From Streptomyces sp. NA02950 (GTDB taxonomy: Bacteria; Actinomycetota; Actinomycetes; Streptomycetales; Streptomycetaceae), in assembly GCF_013364155.1 (NCBI RefSeq), contig NZ_CP054916.1, forward strand, positions 2,045,001-2,109,000: a stretch of 64,000 nucleotides of DNA. Direction: 5' to 3'. Position 1 is the stretch's first letter. Each line of letters starts with the position of its first letter. The translations under genes were made by a program, and so were the position numbers. Below the pieces are notes generated by a model, which saw nothing but the letters and a program-made list of their open reading frames with translations, was not told where the DNA came from and did not search any database. Below are positions 34,492 to 43,150 of the stretch, one piece after another.

Positions 34492-35088
34492 ATGTCTCCT
34501 AAGCAGCAGCGCGGCGAGGCAACCGTCGACCGTCTCCTGACGGCCGCCCTGGAGGTCTACGCCTCGTCGGGCCAGCAGGGGTTCACGGTGAACGCGGTCA
34601 CCGAGGCATCTGGCGTCAGTCTCGGCAGTCTTTACCACCATTTCGGCAGTTTCGACGGTCTCGCGGCGGCCCTTTACACGAAGTGCATGGCGGAGCTGTT
34701 CGACGAGTTGACCACTGCCGTGACCCGTACCCGCACCGCCCGCACCGGTGTCGCCGCGATCGTCAGGGCCTATCTGCGCTTCACCGAGGAACGGCCCGAC
34801 GCCGCGCTCTTCATCCATGCCTCCGCGTACTCGGGCTACCTCGCGGCTCACGCCGACCGGATCCGCGCCGCCAAGGGCGTCATGCTGAAAGGCATCGTGG
34901 ACTGGATGCGGCCGCGGATCGAATCCGGCGAGATCCTGCCCACCCCCGAGCCCCTGATCGAGTCACTGGTGATCGGACCGGTTGCCGAAACCGCGCGCCG
35001 CTGGCTGTCCAGCACGTATGACATCGACCTCGCCCAGGCGGCGCGGATCCTGCCCGACCGGATCTGGCGGTCTCTTCGACCGGACTAG
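34492..35088 (+). CDS. TetR-family transcriptional regulator
   Basis: 198 residues. The N-terminal HTH is AALEVYASSGQQGFTVNAVT then EASGVSLGSLYHHFGSFDGL; the rest is the helical ligand domain. A possible leaderless ten-codon uORF begins at 34470 and overlaps the tetR start out of frame, which may tune its level. Its stop codon and that of the convergent SDR share the four bases CTAG at 35085-35088. Probable autorepressor and repressor of the SDR. Confidence 0.9.
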   Translation: MSPKQQRGEATVDRLLTAALEVYASSGQQGFTVNAVTEASGVSLGSLYHHFGSFDGLAAALYTKCMAELFDELTTAVTRTRTARTGVAAIVRAYLRFTEERPDAALFIHASAYSGYLAAHADRIRAAKGVMLKGIVDWMRPRIESGEILPTPEPLIESLVIGPVAETARRWLSSTYDIDLAQAARILPDRIWRSLRPD

Positions 35089-35927
35089 GGTCTGCCTTCG
35101 GTCGCGTTCAGCCCTGTCAGCCCTGTCAGCGTCTCGGCCTGGTCCCAGACCCGCTGCGCCAGGGCCTGGTCTGCCGCGACGGGCGCCAGGGGGGCCTGCC
35201 GGTCGGCATCGAAGTAGCGACCGGAAGCGCCACCGGATTCGAGAGCGAGCCGGACCACGGGCGTGGCACCTCGCTCGGGGCTGGCCCAGGACCGTTTCAT
35301 CGCCTTCAGGAGAACGCCCGGCACCCCGCCGGGGTCTCCGAGACCGGTCCTGATCACCCCCGGGTGTACCGCGTCGACGGTCACGCCCGTTCCCCGCCAA
35401 CGATCGGCGAACAGCGGGACCATGAGGAGATTGGCGAGTTTGGTGGTGCAGTAGGTACGCATCCGATGGAAGTCCGCGCCCACGGGGGTGCGGTCCATAT
35501 CGAGTCGTCCCTTGATGTACAGGCCGGCGCTGACGTGGACGACCCGGGTCCGGCTCTCCAGCAATCGCCCCTCCAGGAGGCGGTTGAGCAGAAATGGCGC
35601 CAGGTGATTCACGACGAAAGAGCGCTCCAGCTCGTCCGGGGTGTTCACCAGCCGGGTGGGCCACACGCCGGCGTTGTGCACCAGCACATCGATGGAGCCG
35701 CACCGTCGCAGTAATTCGTCCGCCACCGACCGCACCTCGGAGAGTACGGACAGATCGCCGGTCACCAGGTCGACGGAGCCCCCCAGTGCCGCGGCCGCCC
35801 GTTCCCCGCGCTCGCGGTCCCTGGTGACGAGCACGACGCGGCAGTCCCGCCGCACGAGTGCGGAGGCCACCGCGTAGCCGATGCCCCGGTTGCCGCCTGT
35901 CACCACCGTCGTCAAGGTGTCCTCCAT
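35085..35927 (-). CDS. Short-chain dehydrogenase/reductase
   Basis: 280 residues. The cofactor motif TGGNRGIG is at residues 10-17, NAG in VLVHNAGVW near 85, and the active site Tyr in RMRTYCTTKLAN (YxxxK) near 155 with Ser in VVHVSAG near 130. The layout fits the retinol dehydrogenase-like/WWOX branch (LVNTPDELERSFVVNHLAPF). The substrate is unknown. ATG 35927 is preferred; GTG 35936 is possible. Regulated in all likelihood by the convergent TetR through the operator just upstream. Confidence 0.88.
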   Translation of the reverse strand: MEDTLTTVVTGGNRGIGYAVASALVRRDCRVVLVTRDRERGERAAAALGGSVDLVTGDLSVLSEVRSVADELLRRCGSIDVLVHNAGVWPTRLVNTPDELERSFVVNHLAPFLLNRLLEGRLLESRTRVVHVSAGLYIKGRLDMDRTPVGADFHRMRTYCTTKLANLLMVPLFADRWRGTGVTVDAVHPGVIRTGLGDPGGVPGVLLKAMKRSWASPERGATPVVRLALESGGASGRYFDADRQAPLAPVAADQALAQRVWDQAETLTGLTGLNATEGRP

Positions 35928-35948
35928 ACCGGGCACTGTAGCGCCTTA

Positions 35949-35965
35949 CTAGAAGTTAATTCTAG
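35949..35965. promoter_or_regulatory. Candidate TetR operator at the SDR promoter
   Basis: CTAGAA-N5-TTCTAG in an unusually AT-rich patch, immediately upstream of a TACAGT -10-like element (35937-35942). It matches the tetR-promoter palindrome in arm length, spacing and four of six arm bases or better. Confidence 0.55.
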
Positions 35966-36036
35966 AAAGATGCTTCAATGGGAGGCGTCCGATCGGGCAC
36001 ACTGGACGGTGGCAGGACGTCAGAGAGCGGAGCGGC

Positions 36037-38025
36037 ATGAGCAGTGACCACGACGACGAGCGGGACGGCGGCACCCGGAGTATCCAGCCGCTGTCGCCCG
36101 CCGACCCGCCCCGGATCGGCCCCTACGCGCTGCTCGGCCGGCTCGGCGCCGGCGGCATGGGCCGGGTCTATCTGGCCCGCTCCGGGGGCGGTCGCACGGT
36201 GGCTGTGAAGGTGGTGCACGAAGAGCACGCCTCGAACCGGGAGTTCCGGGCGCGCTTCCGCCGGGAGATCGCGGCGGCCCGACGCGTCGGTGACCGCTAC
36301 ACCGCACCCGTGCTCGACGCGGACCCGGACGCCGGGCAACCCTGGGTGGCCACCGGTTATGTGCCGGGTCCGTCATTGGGCCAGGCCCTCAGGGAGTACG
36401 GTCCGCTGCCCACCGCCTCCGTGCACGTACTGGCCGACGGGCTGTTACGGGCGCTCCAGGTCATTCACGGCGCCGGGATCGTGCACCGCGATCTGAAGCC
36501 GTCCAACGTGCTGCTCACCGTCAAGGGCCCACGGGTGATCGACTTCGGTATCGCACGCGCGTTGCAGAGATCTGCGGAGTCCCTGCTGACCAGCACGGGA
36601 AGGGTCATCGGCTCGCCCGGGTTCATGGCGCCCGAACAGATCATCGGAGAGGAGATCGGGCCCACCGCCGACGTCTTCGCGCTCGGCTGTGTCCTGATGT
36701 ACGCGGCGACGGGGCGGCTGCCGTTCGGGCGCGACGCGAGCAATCAGCACGCGCTGATGTACCGGGCCGTCGAGTCCGAGCCGGATCTGACCCCGATCGA
36801 GGACCCACCGCTGCGCGCCCTGATCGCCCGCTGTCTGACGAAGACGCCCACCGAACGCACCGGCGTGGACGCGCTGTTGGCGGATCCCGAGCGGGCGCGG
36901 CCTTCGGAGGCCGCGAAGCGGGCCTGGCTGCCCCCGGGGCTCGTGGCCCGCCTTGCGCAGGACGCGGCACGGCTTCTCGACTCGGAGGCGCCGTCCACCG
37001 CGGAACCGGCGCCGGCTCCGGCACCCGGATCGGCGGCTCCCGCGGCTCCAGCGGGCCCCGACGCCTCCGCGGTCGGCGCGCCGCCGCAGTCGGCGCCCTC
37101 CGGTAAGTCCAGGGCACCGACGCCGGAACGGGCGGCACCGGAGCCCGCACCACAGCCGGAGCGGAAACCGGCACCGGCAGCCAAGACTCCTCCTTCCGCC
37201 CCCGCCGGAGCCACAACCGCCCCCGGGCCCACGCGCGTCAGCCGTCGCAGAACCTGGGGCGTCGGCATCGTCGCCGTCGTCGTAGCGGTCACCGGCAGCA
37301 CCGTGCCCCTCCTCGACCGCGATGGCGGCAGGCGAGGGGCGGCCCCCGGCGACCACCACACCGCCGCGCCCCGGCCGGCCAACTCCGCCCCGCACCACAC
37401 GCCTTCACCGTCGAAGGACCCCGGTGACACGGGAAGGCACCAGGGCAAGGAGGGAGACAGGCGCCAGGGCGGGGACGCCCGCGAGGCCGGGCCCGGTCCG
37501 TCGTCGTCCGGTGGTGACCGTGACCACGGCTCCTCCGGCGGCGCCTCCACCTCCGACGGCAGCGGAACGCCTGGCAACATCACCAGGTCCACTCCCGGCA
37601 CGGGCAGTGACACTGGCAGCAGCGGCGGTACCGGCCCCGGCTCGCCCGGCCCCGGCTCGCCCGGCTCCGGCACATCCGACAACCGGGTTCCGGCGCGGTT
37701 CGTCGGCACCTGGTCCCTCACCTCACCGTACGCTCCGCAACCGCAGAAGGTGACCATTGACCGGGCCGCCCCCGGCCGGCACGCGGTCACCCTCATCTCC
37801 GATTCCGGCGGAGCCCACTGCGAGCAGGTGGCCGAACTGGTTGCCGTGACGGACAGCGGCGCGCGTATCGACATCGGCACCGCCGAAGTGGAGGAGGCGC
37901 GCTCCAGCCCCGCCGTCTGCGCGGACTCCGCCCCCTCCTCCTTCGTCCTCGACGGCTCGAGCGGCATCCGCCATGACGTCGGACCCGCCCACGGCGACGG
38001 ATACCACTATGAGCGCGTCGAGTGA
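36037..38025 (+). CDS. Membrane-anchored Ser/Thr protein kinase (PknB-type), TTA-containing
   Basis: 662 residues. Kinase domain about 27-280: Gly loop LGAGGMGRVY, Lys58 in VAVKVV, HRDLKPSN with Asp152, DFG Asp169, and SPGFMAPEQ. A Pro/Ala-rich linker, one membrane helix (VGIVAVVVAVTGSTVPLL) near 410, then an external Ser/Gly/Pro-rich stalk and a small C-terminal domain (RFVGTWSLTSPYAPQPQKVT) with Cys residues in GGAHCEQV and AVCADS. No PASTA repeats. Codon 137 is TTA (36445-36447), so full translation should need the bldA tRNA and may be developmentally timed. Confidence 0.92.
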   Translation: MSSDHDDERDGGTRSIQPLSPADPPRIGPYALLGRLGAGGMGRVYLARSGGGRTVAVKVVHEEHASNREFRARFRREIAAARRVGDRYTAPVLDADPDAGQPWVATGYVPGPSLGQALREYGPLPTASVHVLADGLLRALQVIHGAGIVHRDLKPSNVLLTVKGPRVIDFGIARALQRSAESLLTSTGRVIGSPGFMAPEQIIGEEIGPTADVFALGCVLMYAATGRLPFGRDASNQHALMYRAVESEPDLTPIEDPPLRALIARCLTKTPTERTGVDALLADPERARPSEAAKRAWLPPGLVARLAQDAARLLDSEAPSTAEPAPAPAPGSAAPAAPAGPDASAVGAPPQSAPSGKSRAPTPERAAPEPAPQPERKPAPAAKTPPSAPAGATTAPGPTRVSRRRTWGVGIVAVVVAVTGSTVPLLDRDGGRRGAAPGDHHTAAPRPANSAPHHTPSPSKDPGDTGRHQGKEGDRRQGGDAREAGPGPSSSGGDRDHGSSGGASTSDGSGTPGNITRSTPGTGSDTGSSGGTGPGSPGPGSPGSGTSDNRVPARFVGTWSLTSPYAPQPQKVTIDRAAPGRHAVTLISDSGGAHCEQVAELVAVTDSGARIDIGTAEVEEARSSPAVCADSAPSSFVLDGSSGIRHDVGPAHGDGYHYERVE

Positions 38026-38185
38026 CCCGACCAGGAAGACCGGCCGCCGTGCGGGGATGCCGCCGCTGAGCGACGTCCGTACCCGGAGGTGCCGCTCACC
38101 CCGGCCGTGCATGGGGGCGTCAGCGAACACTACTAACCGGTAATGGGAAAGTAAAAACTCCTGCGCACGATCCCATTGACCTACA

Positions 38186-38201
38186 TACCAGCCGGTCGGT
38201 A
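38186..38201. promoter_or_regulatory. TetR-type palindrome upstream of MHS transporter
   Basis: TACC-N2-CCGG-N2-GGTA, the classic form of many actinobacterial TetR sites, 45 bp upstream of the transporter start. No TetR gene adjoins it, so the regulator is elsewhere. Confidence 0.45.
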
Positions 38202-38246
38202 CGGTCCCCGCACTCCTCGTCCCCGCACCCTCAGGAGTGTGCACGT

Positions 38247-39581
38247 ATGGACACGGCACCCCCGTCTCCGCTCGCCAGTACAGCCCAGACGCCCCCTCCC
38301 GCCGACCCACACCGCCGCCGCGTGGCCACCGCGGCCACCCTCGCCTCCGCCGTCGAGTGGTACGACTACTTCGTCTTCGGCATCGCCGCCGCTCTTGTCC
38401 TCCCGGATCTCTACTTCCCCGCGGGCAACCCCTCGGCCGGTGTGCTCGCCGCCTTCGCGACCTTCGCGGTCGGCTTCCTCGCCCGCCCCATCGGCGGCAT
38501 CATCGCCGGTCAGCTCGGTGACAAACGCGGTCGCAAGCCGATGCTCGTCCTCGCGCTCACCCTGATGGGCCTCGCCACCACCGGTATCGGCATCCTGCCG
38601 ACGTACCAGAGCATCGGCATCGCGGCACCGCTGGTGCTCGTCCTGCTCCGCGTCATGCAGGGCATCGCGGTCGGCGCCCAGTGGGGCGGCGCCATGCTGA
38701 TGGCCACCGAGTACGCACCCGAGGGGAAGCGCGGGCTCTACGGCAGCCTCGTCCAGCTCGGGGTGCCGATCGGCGTGGTCACCGCCAACACCGTGTTCCT
38801 CACCGCGGGCGCCCTCACCGACGACGCCGCCTTCGCGTCCTGGGGCTGGCGGATGCCGTTCCTGGTCGGCTTCCTCGTCCTCGCCCTCGCCTGGTACATC
38901 CACGCCCGCGTCGAGGAGACCCCCGAGTTCCGCGAGGCCGAACAGGCGCTGGCCGAGCAGGAGAAGAACGAACAGCGCTCCCCGCTGCGGACGATCCTGC
39001 GCAACCACCTCGGCACCGTGCTCCTCGCCGGCGGCTCCTTCGCCGTGAACACCGCGACGTTCTACATCATCATCACCGGCGTACTGGACTACTCGACCCG
39101 CGAACTCGGTATGAAGCGCGAGTCGGTGCTCCTCGTCTCGCTCGGCGTCAGCGTCACCCAGCTCGTGCTGATCCCCGCCGCCGCCGCGCTGTCCGACCGC
39201 ATCGGACGGCTGCGGATCTACGCCGCGGGCGCGGTCGGCCTCCTGGTCTGGGCGGTCCCGCTGTTCCTGCTCATCGACACCAAGTCACTGCTGTGGCTGG
39301 CCGTCGGCACGTTCGTCACCAGCTGTTTCCTCAGCATCATGTACGGGCCGCAGGCGGCTCTGTTCGCCGAGCTGTTCACCGCCGAGATGCGCTACACCGG
39401 CGCCTCGCTCGGCTACCAGATCGCCGCGGTGCTCGGCGGAGGTCTGGCGCCGTTCATCATGGTGCTGCTGCTGGAGGCGACGGGCACCTCGATGGCCGTC
39501 TCCGGCTACATCATCGGCCTCGCCGTGATCGCGCTCCTGTCGATCAGAGTTCTCGCACGGCGGGCGGCCGCCCGGGAGTGA
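38247..39581 (+). CDS. MFS transporter, metabolite:H+ symporter (MHS) family
   Basis: 444 residues, 12 membrane helices. MHS hallmarks are SAVEWYDYFVFG in the first helix, RPIGGIIAGQLGDKRGRKPM near 75-95, and GWRMPFLVGFLV near 205. Relatives carry shikimate, alpha-ketoglutarate, citrate or betaine. AGGAG precedes ATG 38247. Monocistronic: a strong terminator follows 40 bp later. Confidence 0.9.
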   Translation: MDTAPPSPLASTAQTPPPADPHRRRVATAATLASAVEWYDYFVFGIAAALVLPDLYFPAGNPSAGVLAAFATFAVGFLARPIGGIIAGQLGDKRGRKPMLVLALTLMGLATTGIGILPTYQSIGIAAPLVLVLLRVMQGIAVGAQWGGAMLMATEYAPEGKRGLYGSLVQLGVPIGVVTANTVFLTAGALTDDAAFASWGWRMPFLVGFLVLALAWYIHARVEETPEFREAEQALAEQEKNEQRSPLRTILRNHLGTVLLAGGSFAVNTATFYIIITGVLDYSTRELGMKRESVLLVSLGVSVTQLVLIPAAAALSDRIGRLRIYAAGAVGLLVWAVPLFLLIDTKSLLWLAVGTFVTSCFLSIMYGPQAALFAELFTAEMRYTGASLGYQIAAVLGGGLAPFIMVLLLEATGTSMAVSGYIIGLAVIALLSIRVLARRAAARE

Positions 39582-39621
39582 CATCGACCGTCCGAGCCGC
39601 GGCCGCGGCCGCGGCTTCGCC

Positions 39622-39652
39622 GGCGCCGGTGCGGTCCATCCGCACCGGCGCC
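39622..39652. terminator. Perfect 13-bp-stem hairpin after MHS transporter
   Basis: GGCGCCGGTGCGG, loop TCCAT, and its exact complement. It lies 41 bp after the transporter stop and is symmetric, so it could also stop leftward transcripts. Confidence 0.65.
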
Positions 39653-39850
39653 ACGGCGCCGCACGGACGCCTACGGGCGCGCCGGGCCAATGGTCGGGCG
39701 GGCAGTTCCTCCTCGCCATTGCAGGCAAAACGCAGGCGCGCGCAGTGGCCCCTACTGCGCTGCCCGCAGGAATCCGTCCGGTAGGCGCGCGAGGAGACCC
39801 ATGGCCGACGGGTACCCGGAGTTCCGCCTGCGGCTGCCGAACGGAGGGCC

Positions 39851-40144
39851 CTACGCCCGAGGACGCGTCCTGCCCGACAGGGGCACCGCAGGCCCTCGCA
39901 GCACCTGCCACAGTTGGACCTCCCCGGAAACCCGCTGTCCCTTACGCTGCCGGTCCAGCCATGCCTGCACATCGTCCAGGGCAAACAACGGGCTGTTCAC
40001 GCCGCCGCCCGCAGGCGCGGGGAAGTCGTCGTAGCGCCGACTCCAGTTGAAGACCGCGGCACGGGTGACGCCTACGAGTCGTGCGCTCTCGGAGCCGATG
40101 ATCAGTGGAGCTGCCTGCGGGGGCTTCAAAAAATCCATCGCCAT
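39851..40144 (-). pseudogene. Truncated N-6 DNA methylase-like protein, HTH part only
   Basis: 97 residues. The N-terminal helix-turn-helix (ESARLVGVTRAAVFNWSRRY then DDFPAPAGGGVNSPLFALDD and VQAWLDRQRKGQ) resembles the DNA-binding start of actinobacterial N-6 DNA methylase/restriction-like proteins, which normally run to 500-plus residues. Here the frame ends after VQLWQVLRGPA and no methyltransferase motif (NPPY) follows in any frame. Probably a relic; an independent small excisionase-like DNA-binding protein is an alternative. Confidence 0.5.
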
Positions 40145-40248
40145 GCGGGTGATGCGCAGTCCAGAAGAATGGATAACGCGCCGAGAAAGCCGGTGTGAAA
40201 CGAGTGTGAAGAAGGTTTCGGTGATGCTCGGGAGGCTAGGGAAGGCTC

Positions 40249-40650
40249 ATGAGTTACCCCCATGGCTACCGAGCCGAAAACGGTCCGCACAGCAACGATC
40301 AAAATCACCCATACCCTGACGACTCCAGCGTCCACCATGGCGCCCCTCAGCGTCGGATACGCAATGAGAGAGGTCTCGGGGCAGACAGGACAGCGCTGAT
40401 CATTCACACCCTCGCGGACATCGCCGCGGGTTTTCTGGTGTTGTGGATCCTGCTGTACCTGCTCGACGCGAATCAGGCGAATGTCTTCGTCGACTTCGTT
40501 CACGGTATGGCCGACTGGCTCGCGGGCTGGTCACAGGACATCTTCACGATGGACGCGGAGAGCGTCCGCGTCTTCTTCAACTACGCACTTCCCGCGGCGA
40601 TTTACCTGGCAATCGGCCACGGCGCCGCGGCGTGGGTGCGACGGCTCTGA
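40249..40650 (+). CDS. Small membrane protein, hypothetical
   Basis: 133 residues. A hydrophilic His/Asn/Pro-rich N-terminus of about 45 residues precedes two membrane helices (LIIHTLADIAAGFLVLWILL and VFFNYALPAAIYLAIGHGAA) separated by an acidic/aromatic loop. No named family. AGGGAAGG precedes ATG 40249. A two-hairpin terminator follows directly. Confidence 0.75.
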   Translation: MSYPHGYRAENGPHSNDQNHPYPDDSSVHHGAPQRRIRNERGLGADRTALIIHTLADIAAGFLVLWILLYLLDANQANVFVDFVHGMADWLAGWSQDIFTMDAESVRVFFNYALPAAIYLAIGHGAAAWVRRL

Positions 40651-40657
40651 CACCTCG

Positions 40658-40724
40658 CACCTCACCGAGGTGTGGACGGCGGCCGGTACCCCTTCTCGTG
40701 GAAGGGAGACCGGCCGCCGCCGTC
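40658..40724 (+). terminator. Double hairpin terminator after the small membrane protein
   Basis: A 6-bp hairpin is followed by a long stem built from GACGGC, GGCCGGT and CCCTTC with their complements around a TCGTG loop, with a 3-nt bulge. Starts 8 bp after the stop. Confidence 0.6.
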
Positions 40725-41273
40725 TTGGCCCGACATGAGGGACGGGCGCGGGCGGACGGCGTGCAACCCGCCCGCGCCACGCGTCCTGTCTCCCTGAACC
40801 GGGGGGGACCGGAATCGACCAGGAAGGACGCGCACCGATGATCAATCGGCAGTACACACAGCGCCGCGCCGCACATGCGTGTTACTCCCCGGCCATTGCC
40901 CCTCGGCGCGACCGGCCGATCCTGTCCGGGTAACACGATCCGGCCCTTGGACGCTGAAGGTAATGCCGCTCTCACCACGGCTGCGGTCCGGTCCGAAGGG
41001 CCGTGCTCCAGCCGCCCGCAGCAAACCCAGAACGTCAACACACAACGGCCGGAGATCACACACCGAGTTCCCCCGTCGAAACAGCGCACGTACGGCGAAA
41101 CCTTGAGCACTCGAAATGCCGAGGCGCACCCTGCTCCGCCTGTCCGGAATTCCGCTTCTACCCGCCGGTGAGCGGCCGGGCATTCCCTTGCCTTTCAGGC
41201 AGATGAAGGGACCGGAAGAGCGTCGGTCCGCTGTTCGCCCTCCGCCGCGGAACACAGGTCACACAACACAAAT

Positions 41274-41300
41274 GGTGCCGACCGGGATCCGGTCAGCACC
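41274..41300 (-). terminator. tRNA-Leu terminator
   Basis: On the minus strand, GGTGC-T-GACCGG, loop ATC, CCGGTC-G-GCACC, followed by ATTTGTGTTGTGTG. It begins 21 nt after the tRNA 3' end. Confidence 0.65.
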
Positions 41301-41320
41301 ATCGATGTGTGCGGTCAGAG

Positions 41321-41405
41321 TGTCCGAGGGGGGACTTGAACCCCCACGCCCGATAAAGGGCACTAGCACCTCAAGCTAGCGCGTCTGCCATTCCGCCACC
41401 CGGAC
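41321..41405 (-). tRNA. tRNA-Leu (anticodon GAG)
   Basis: 85 nt with long variable arm. The acceptor stem pairs GTCCGGG with CTCGGAC and the discriminator is A. The anticodon stem CTAGC/GCTAG encloses loop TTGAGGT, anticodon GAG (complement of 41370-41372), reading CUC and CUU. The T arm is GGGGG-TTCAAGT-CCCCC. CCA is not encoded, as is common in streptomycetes. Confidence 0.95.
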
Positions 41406-41548
41406 AGGTGTGCCCCGCGGTCCCCCGCGGCGACATGGACAACGATACCAAGGTTTTGGAGTGCGTTTCACCTGCGTATGCGCACCGCCCCGGGCGGGGC
41501 CGACCTGGGGTGACGCGGACCCGGGGCGGACGGTCGTCACGCTCGGCG

Positions 41549-43093
41549 TCAGTCCGGCATCAGGTGGTAGTCGGGGAAGTTTCCGGGGAGTCGCTCGGCC
41601 TCCGGACCCTCGGTGACGGCCCGGACCAGCAGCTCGCCGCCGACGAAGGCGCCGCGCCAGGAGGCACCGAAGCCGCCGAACAGCTCGTCGCGGTCGCCGC
41701 GGGAGCGGGGGACGCCGTGGCCGGTCTTGAAGGCGCGGATCTGAGGGGCGAGACGGTCGTAGGTGGCGGGATCGTCGCAGGAGAGGGTGGCGACCAGGGC
41801 GCCGTTGCTGGCGTTCATGGCGGCGAGCAGTTCGGCCTCGGTGTCGACCAGGACGATGGTGTCCACCGGGCCGAAGGGCTCGGCATGGTGCAGGGGTGAG
41901 GTCGAGGGCGGGTTGAGCAGGGTGACCGGTGCCGCGTAGGCGGACAGGTCCTGGCCGGGGAGGAAGTGGCCGTCGGCGAGATCGCCGCGGTGCAGGGGGA
42001 CGGCGCCGCGGTCGATGGCCTCGGCGACCTGGTCGTTCAGCTCCTTGGCCTTGGCCGCGTTGATCAGGGGACCGAAGTCGAGCTCGGGAAAGGGGTCCGA
42101 GGGGTGCTCCACCGCCAGCGGATGGCCCACCCGGACCGAACGGACCGCGGGCAGATAGACGGAGAGGAAGGCGTCGAAGGACGAGCGCTGGACAACGAAG
42201 CGCGGATAGGCGGTGCAGCGCTGCTTGGCGTAGTCGAAGGTCTTGCGGATGCGCGGGGCGAGGCCGTCCCAGTCGGTGAAGTTCCAGATGCCCCAGGCGT
42301 TGAGCCCCTCCTGCTCCAGGATGTGGCGCTTGCCGAGGTCGGCGACGGCGGTGGCGACGCGGGCGCCGGTGTCACGGCCGCCGACGAAGGAGACACAGCC
42401 GATCTCCGGCGAGCGGACCAGGGCTTCGGAGAGTTCGCCGCCGCTGCCGCTGAGGAGTGTGATCGGGACGCCCTCACGGACGGCGAGCGCCGAGGCGAGG
42501 GTGAGACAGGCCAGCCCGCCGTCGGTCGGGGTCTTGGCGATCACGGCGTTGCCCGCCAGCGCCTGGACGAGCATGGCGTGGGCGAGGACGCTCATCGGGT
42601 AGTTCCAGCTGGCGATGTTGGACACCGGTCCGGGCAGTGGGGCACGGCCCCGCACCATGCGCTCGATCTCCTCGGCGTACCAGCGGACACCGTCGATGGC
42701 CCGGTCCACATCGGCGCGGGCCAGTCGCCACGGTTTGCCGATCTCCCAGACGAGGAGCAGGGCGAGCAGGTCGCGGTGTTCGGTGAGCGCGTCCAGCGCG
42801 GCGACGACGCGGGCCCGCCGCTCCGGCAGGGCGGTGTGGCGCCACTCGCGGTGCTGGTCGAGGGCGGCGCGTACGGCCCGGTGAGCGGTGTCGGCGTCGA
42901 GGCGCGGCGGACCGGCGATCGGACTGCCGTCGACGGGGGTGGTGGCGGGAAGCGCATGGCCGTCGGCCTGCCAGCGGCCGTTCCAGAGGTTGTGGACGCC
43001 GTCGTCCTGGAACGCCTCGGGTGCGAGCGCCAGGCAGCGTCGCCAGGCGTCGTCCCAGGCGGTGTTGGGCTTGAGGGTGAGGGTGGGTGCCAT
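41549..43093 (-). CDS. Aldehyde dehydrogenase family protein (divergent, 514 aa)
   Basis: 514 residues. The ALDH core is visible: SNIASWNYPMSVLAHAML near 157, the VGGRDTGA loop near 236, Glu in HILEQEGLNAWG and the presumed nucleophile Cys in YAKQRCTAYPRFVV near 292. The motifs depart from the BADH consensus and the N-terminal AWRRCLALAPEAF extension is unusual, so it belongs to a divergent, PaaN-like or actinobacteria-specific branch. Substrate unknown. Monocistronic; GCGGAG precedes the ATG. Direct and inverted repeats lie in its upstream region. Confidence 0.83.
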   Translation of the reverse strand: MAPTLTLKPNTAWDDAWRRCLALAPEAFQDDGVHNLWNGRWQADGHALPATTPVDGSPIAGPPRLDADTAHRAVRAALDQHREWRHTALPERRARVVAALDALTEHRDLLALLLVWEIGKPWRLARADVDRAIDGVRWYAEEIERMVRGRAPLPGPVSNIASWNYPMSVLAHAMLVQALAGNAVIAKTPTDGGLACLTLASALAVREGVPITLLSGSGGELSEALVRSPEIGCVSFVGGRDTGARVATAVADLGKRHILEQEGLNAWGIWNFTDWDGLAPRIRKTFDYAKQRCTAYPRFVVQRSSFDAFLSVYLPAVRSVRVGHPLAVEHPSDPFPELDFGPLINAAKAKELNDQVAEAIDRGAVPLHRGDLADGHFLPGQDLSAYAAPVTLLNPPSTSPLHHAEPFGPVDTIVLVDTEAELLAAMNASNGALVATLSCDDPATYDRLAPQIRAFKTGHGVPRSRGDRDELFGGFGASWRGAFVGGELLVRAVTEGPEAERLPGNFPDYHLMPD

Positions 43094-43150
43094 CTGTTGT
43101 CTCCGCTCTCGTGCGCACGGGCGGGGCGGGGGTGGCGTTTCCGATGTGCG

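Larger units (their letters stand above)
40651..41320. other. Intergenic region without a convincing gene
   Basis: 670 bp between the small membrane protein and tRNA-Leu. It holds a hairpin CACCTC-ACC-GAGGTG (40658-40672), a long GC stem (40675-40724) acting as terminator, and the tRNA terminator hairpin (41274-41300). No ORF with a plausible start, codon bias and family likeness was seen. Confidence 0.5.

Noticed and set aside
37500..37690. Gly/Ser/Pro repeat in the kinase gene as a separate repeat locus
   Set aside because: It is in-frame low-complexity stalk coding sequence of the kinase, not an independent repeat element.
40842..41255. 137-codon minus-strand ORF between the small membrane protein and tRNA-Leu
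   Set aside because: Arg-rich shadow-like composition in a region with lower G+C and terminators; no start signal.
41321..41405. tRNA-Leu as an integration site for a mobile element
   Set aside because: No integrase gene or duplicated tRNA 3' end was found nearby.
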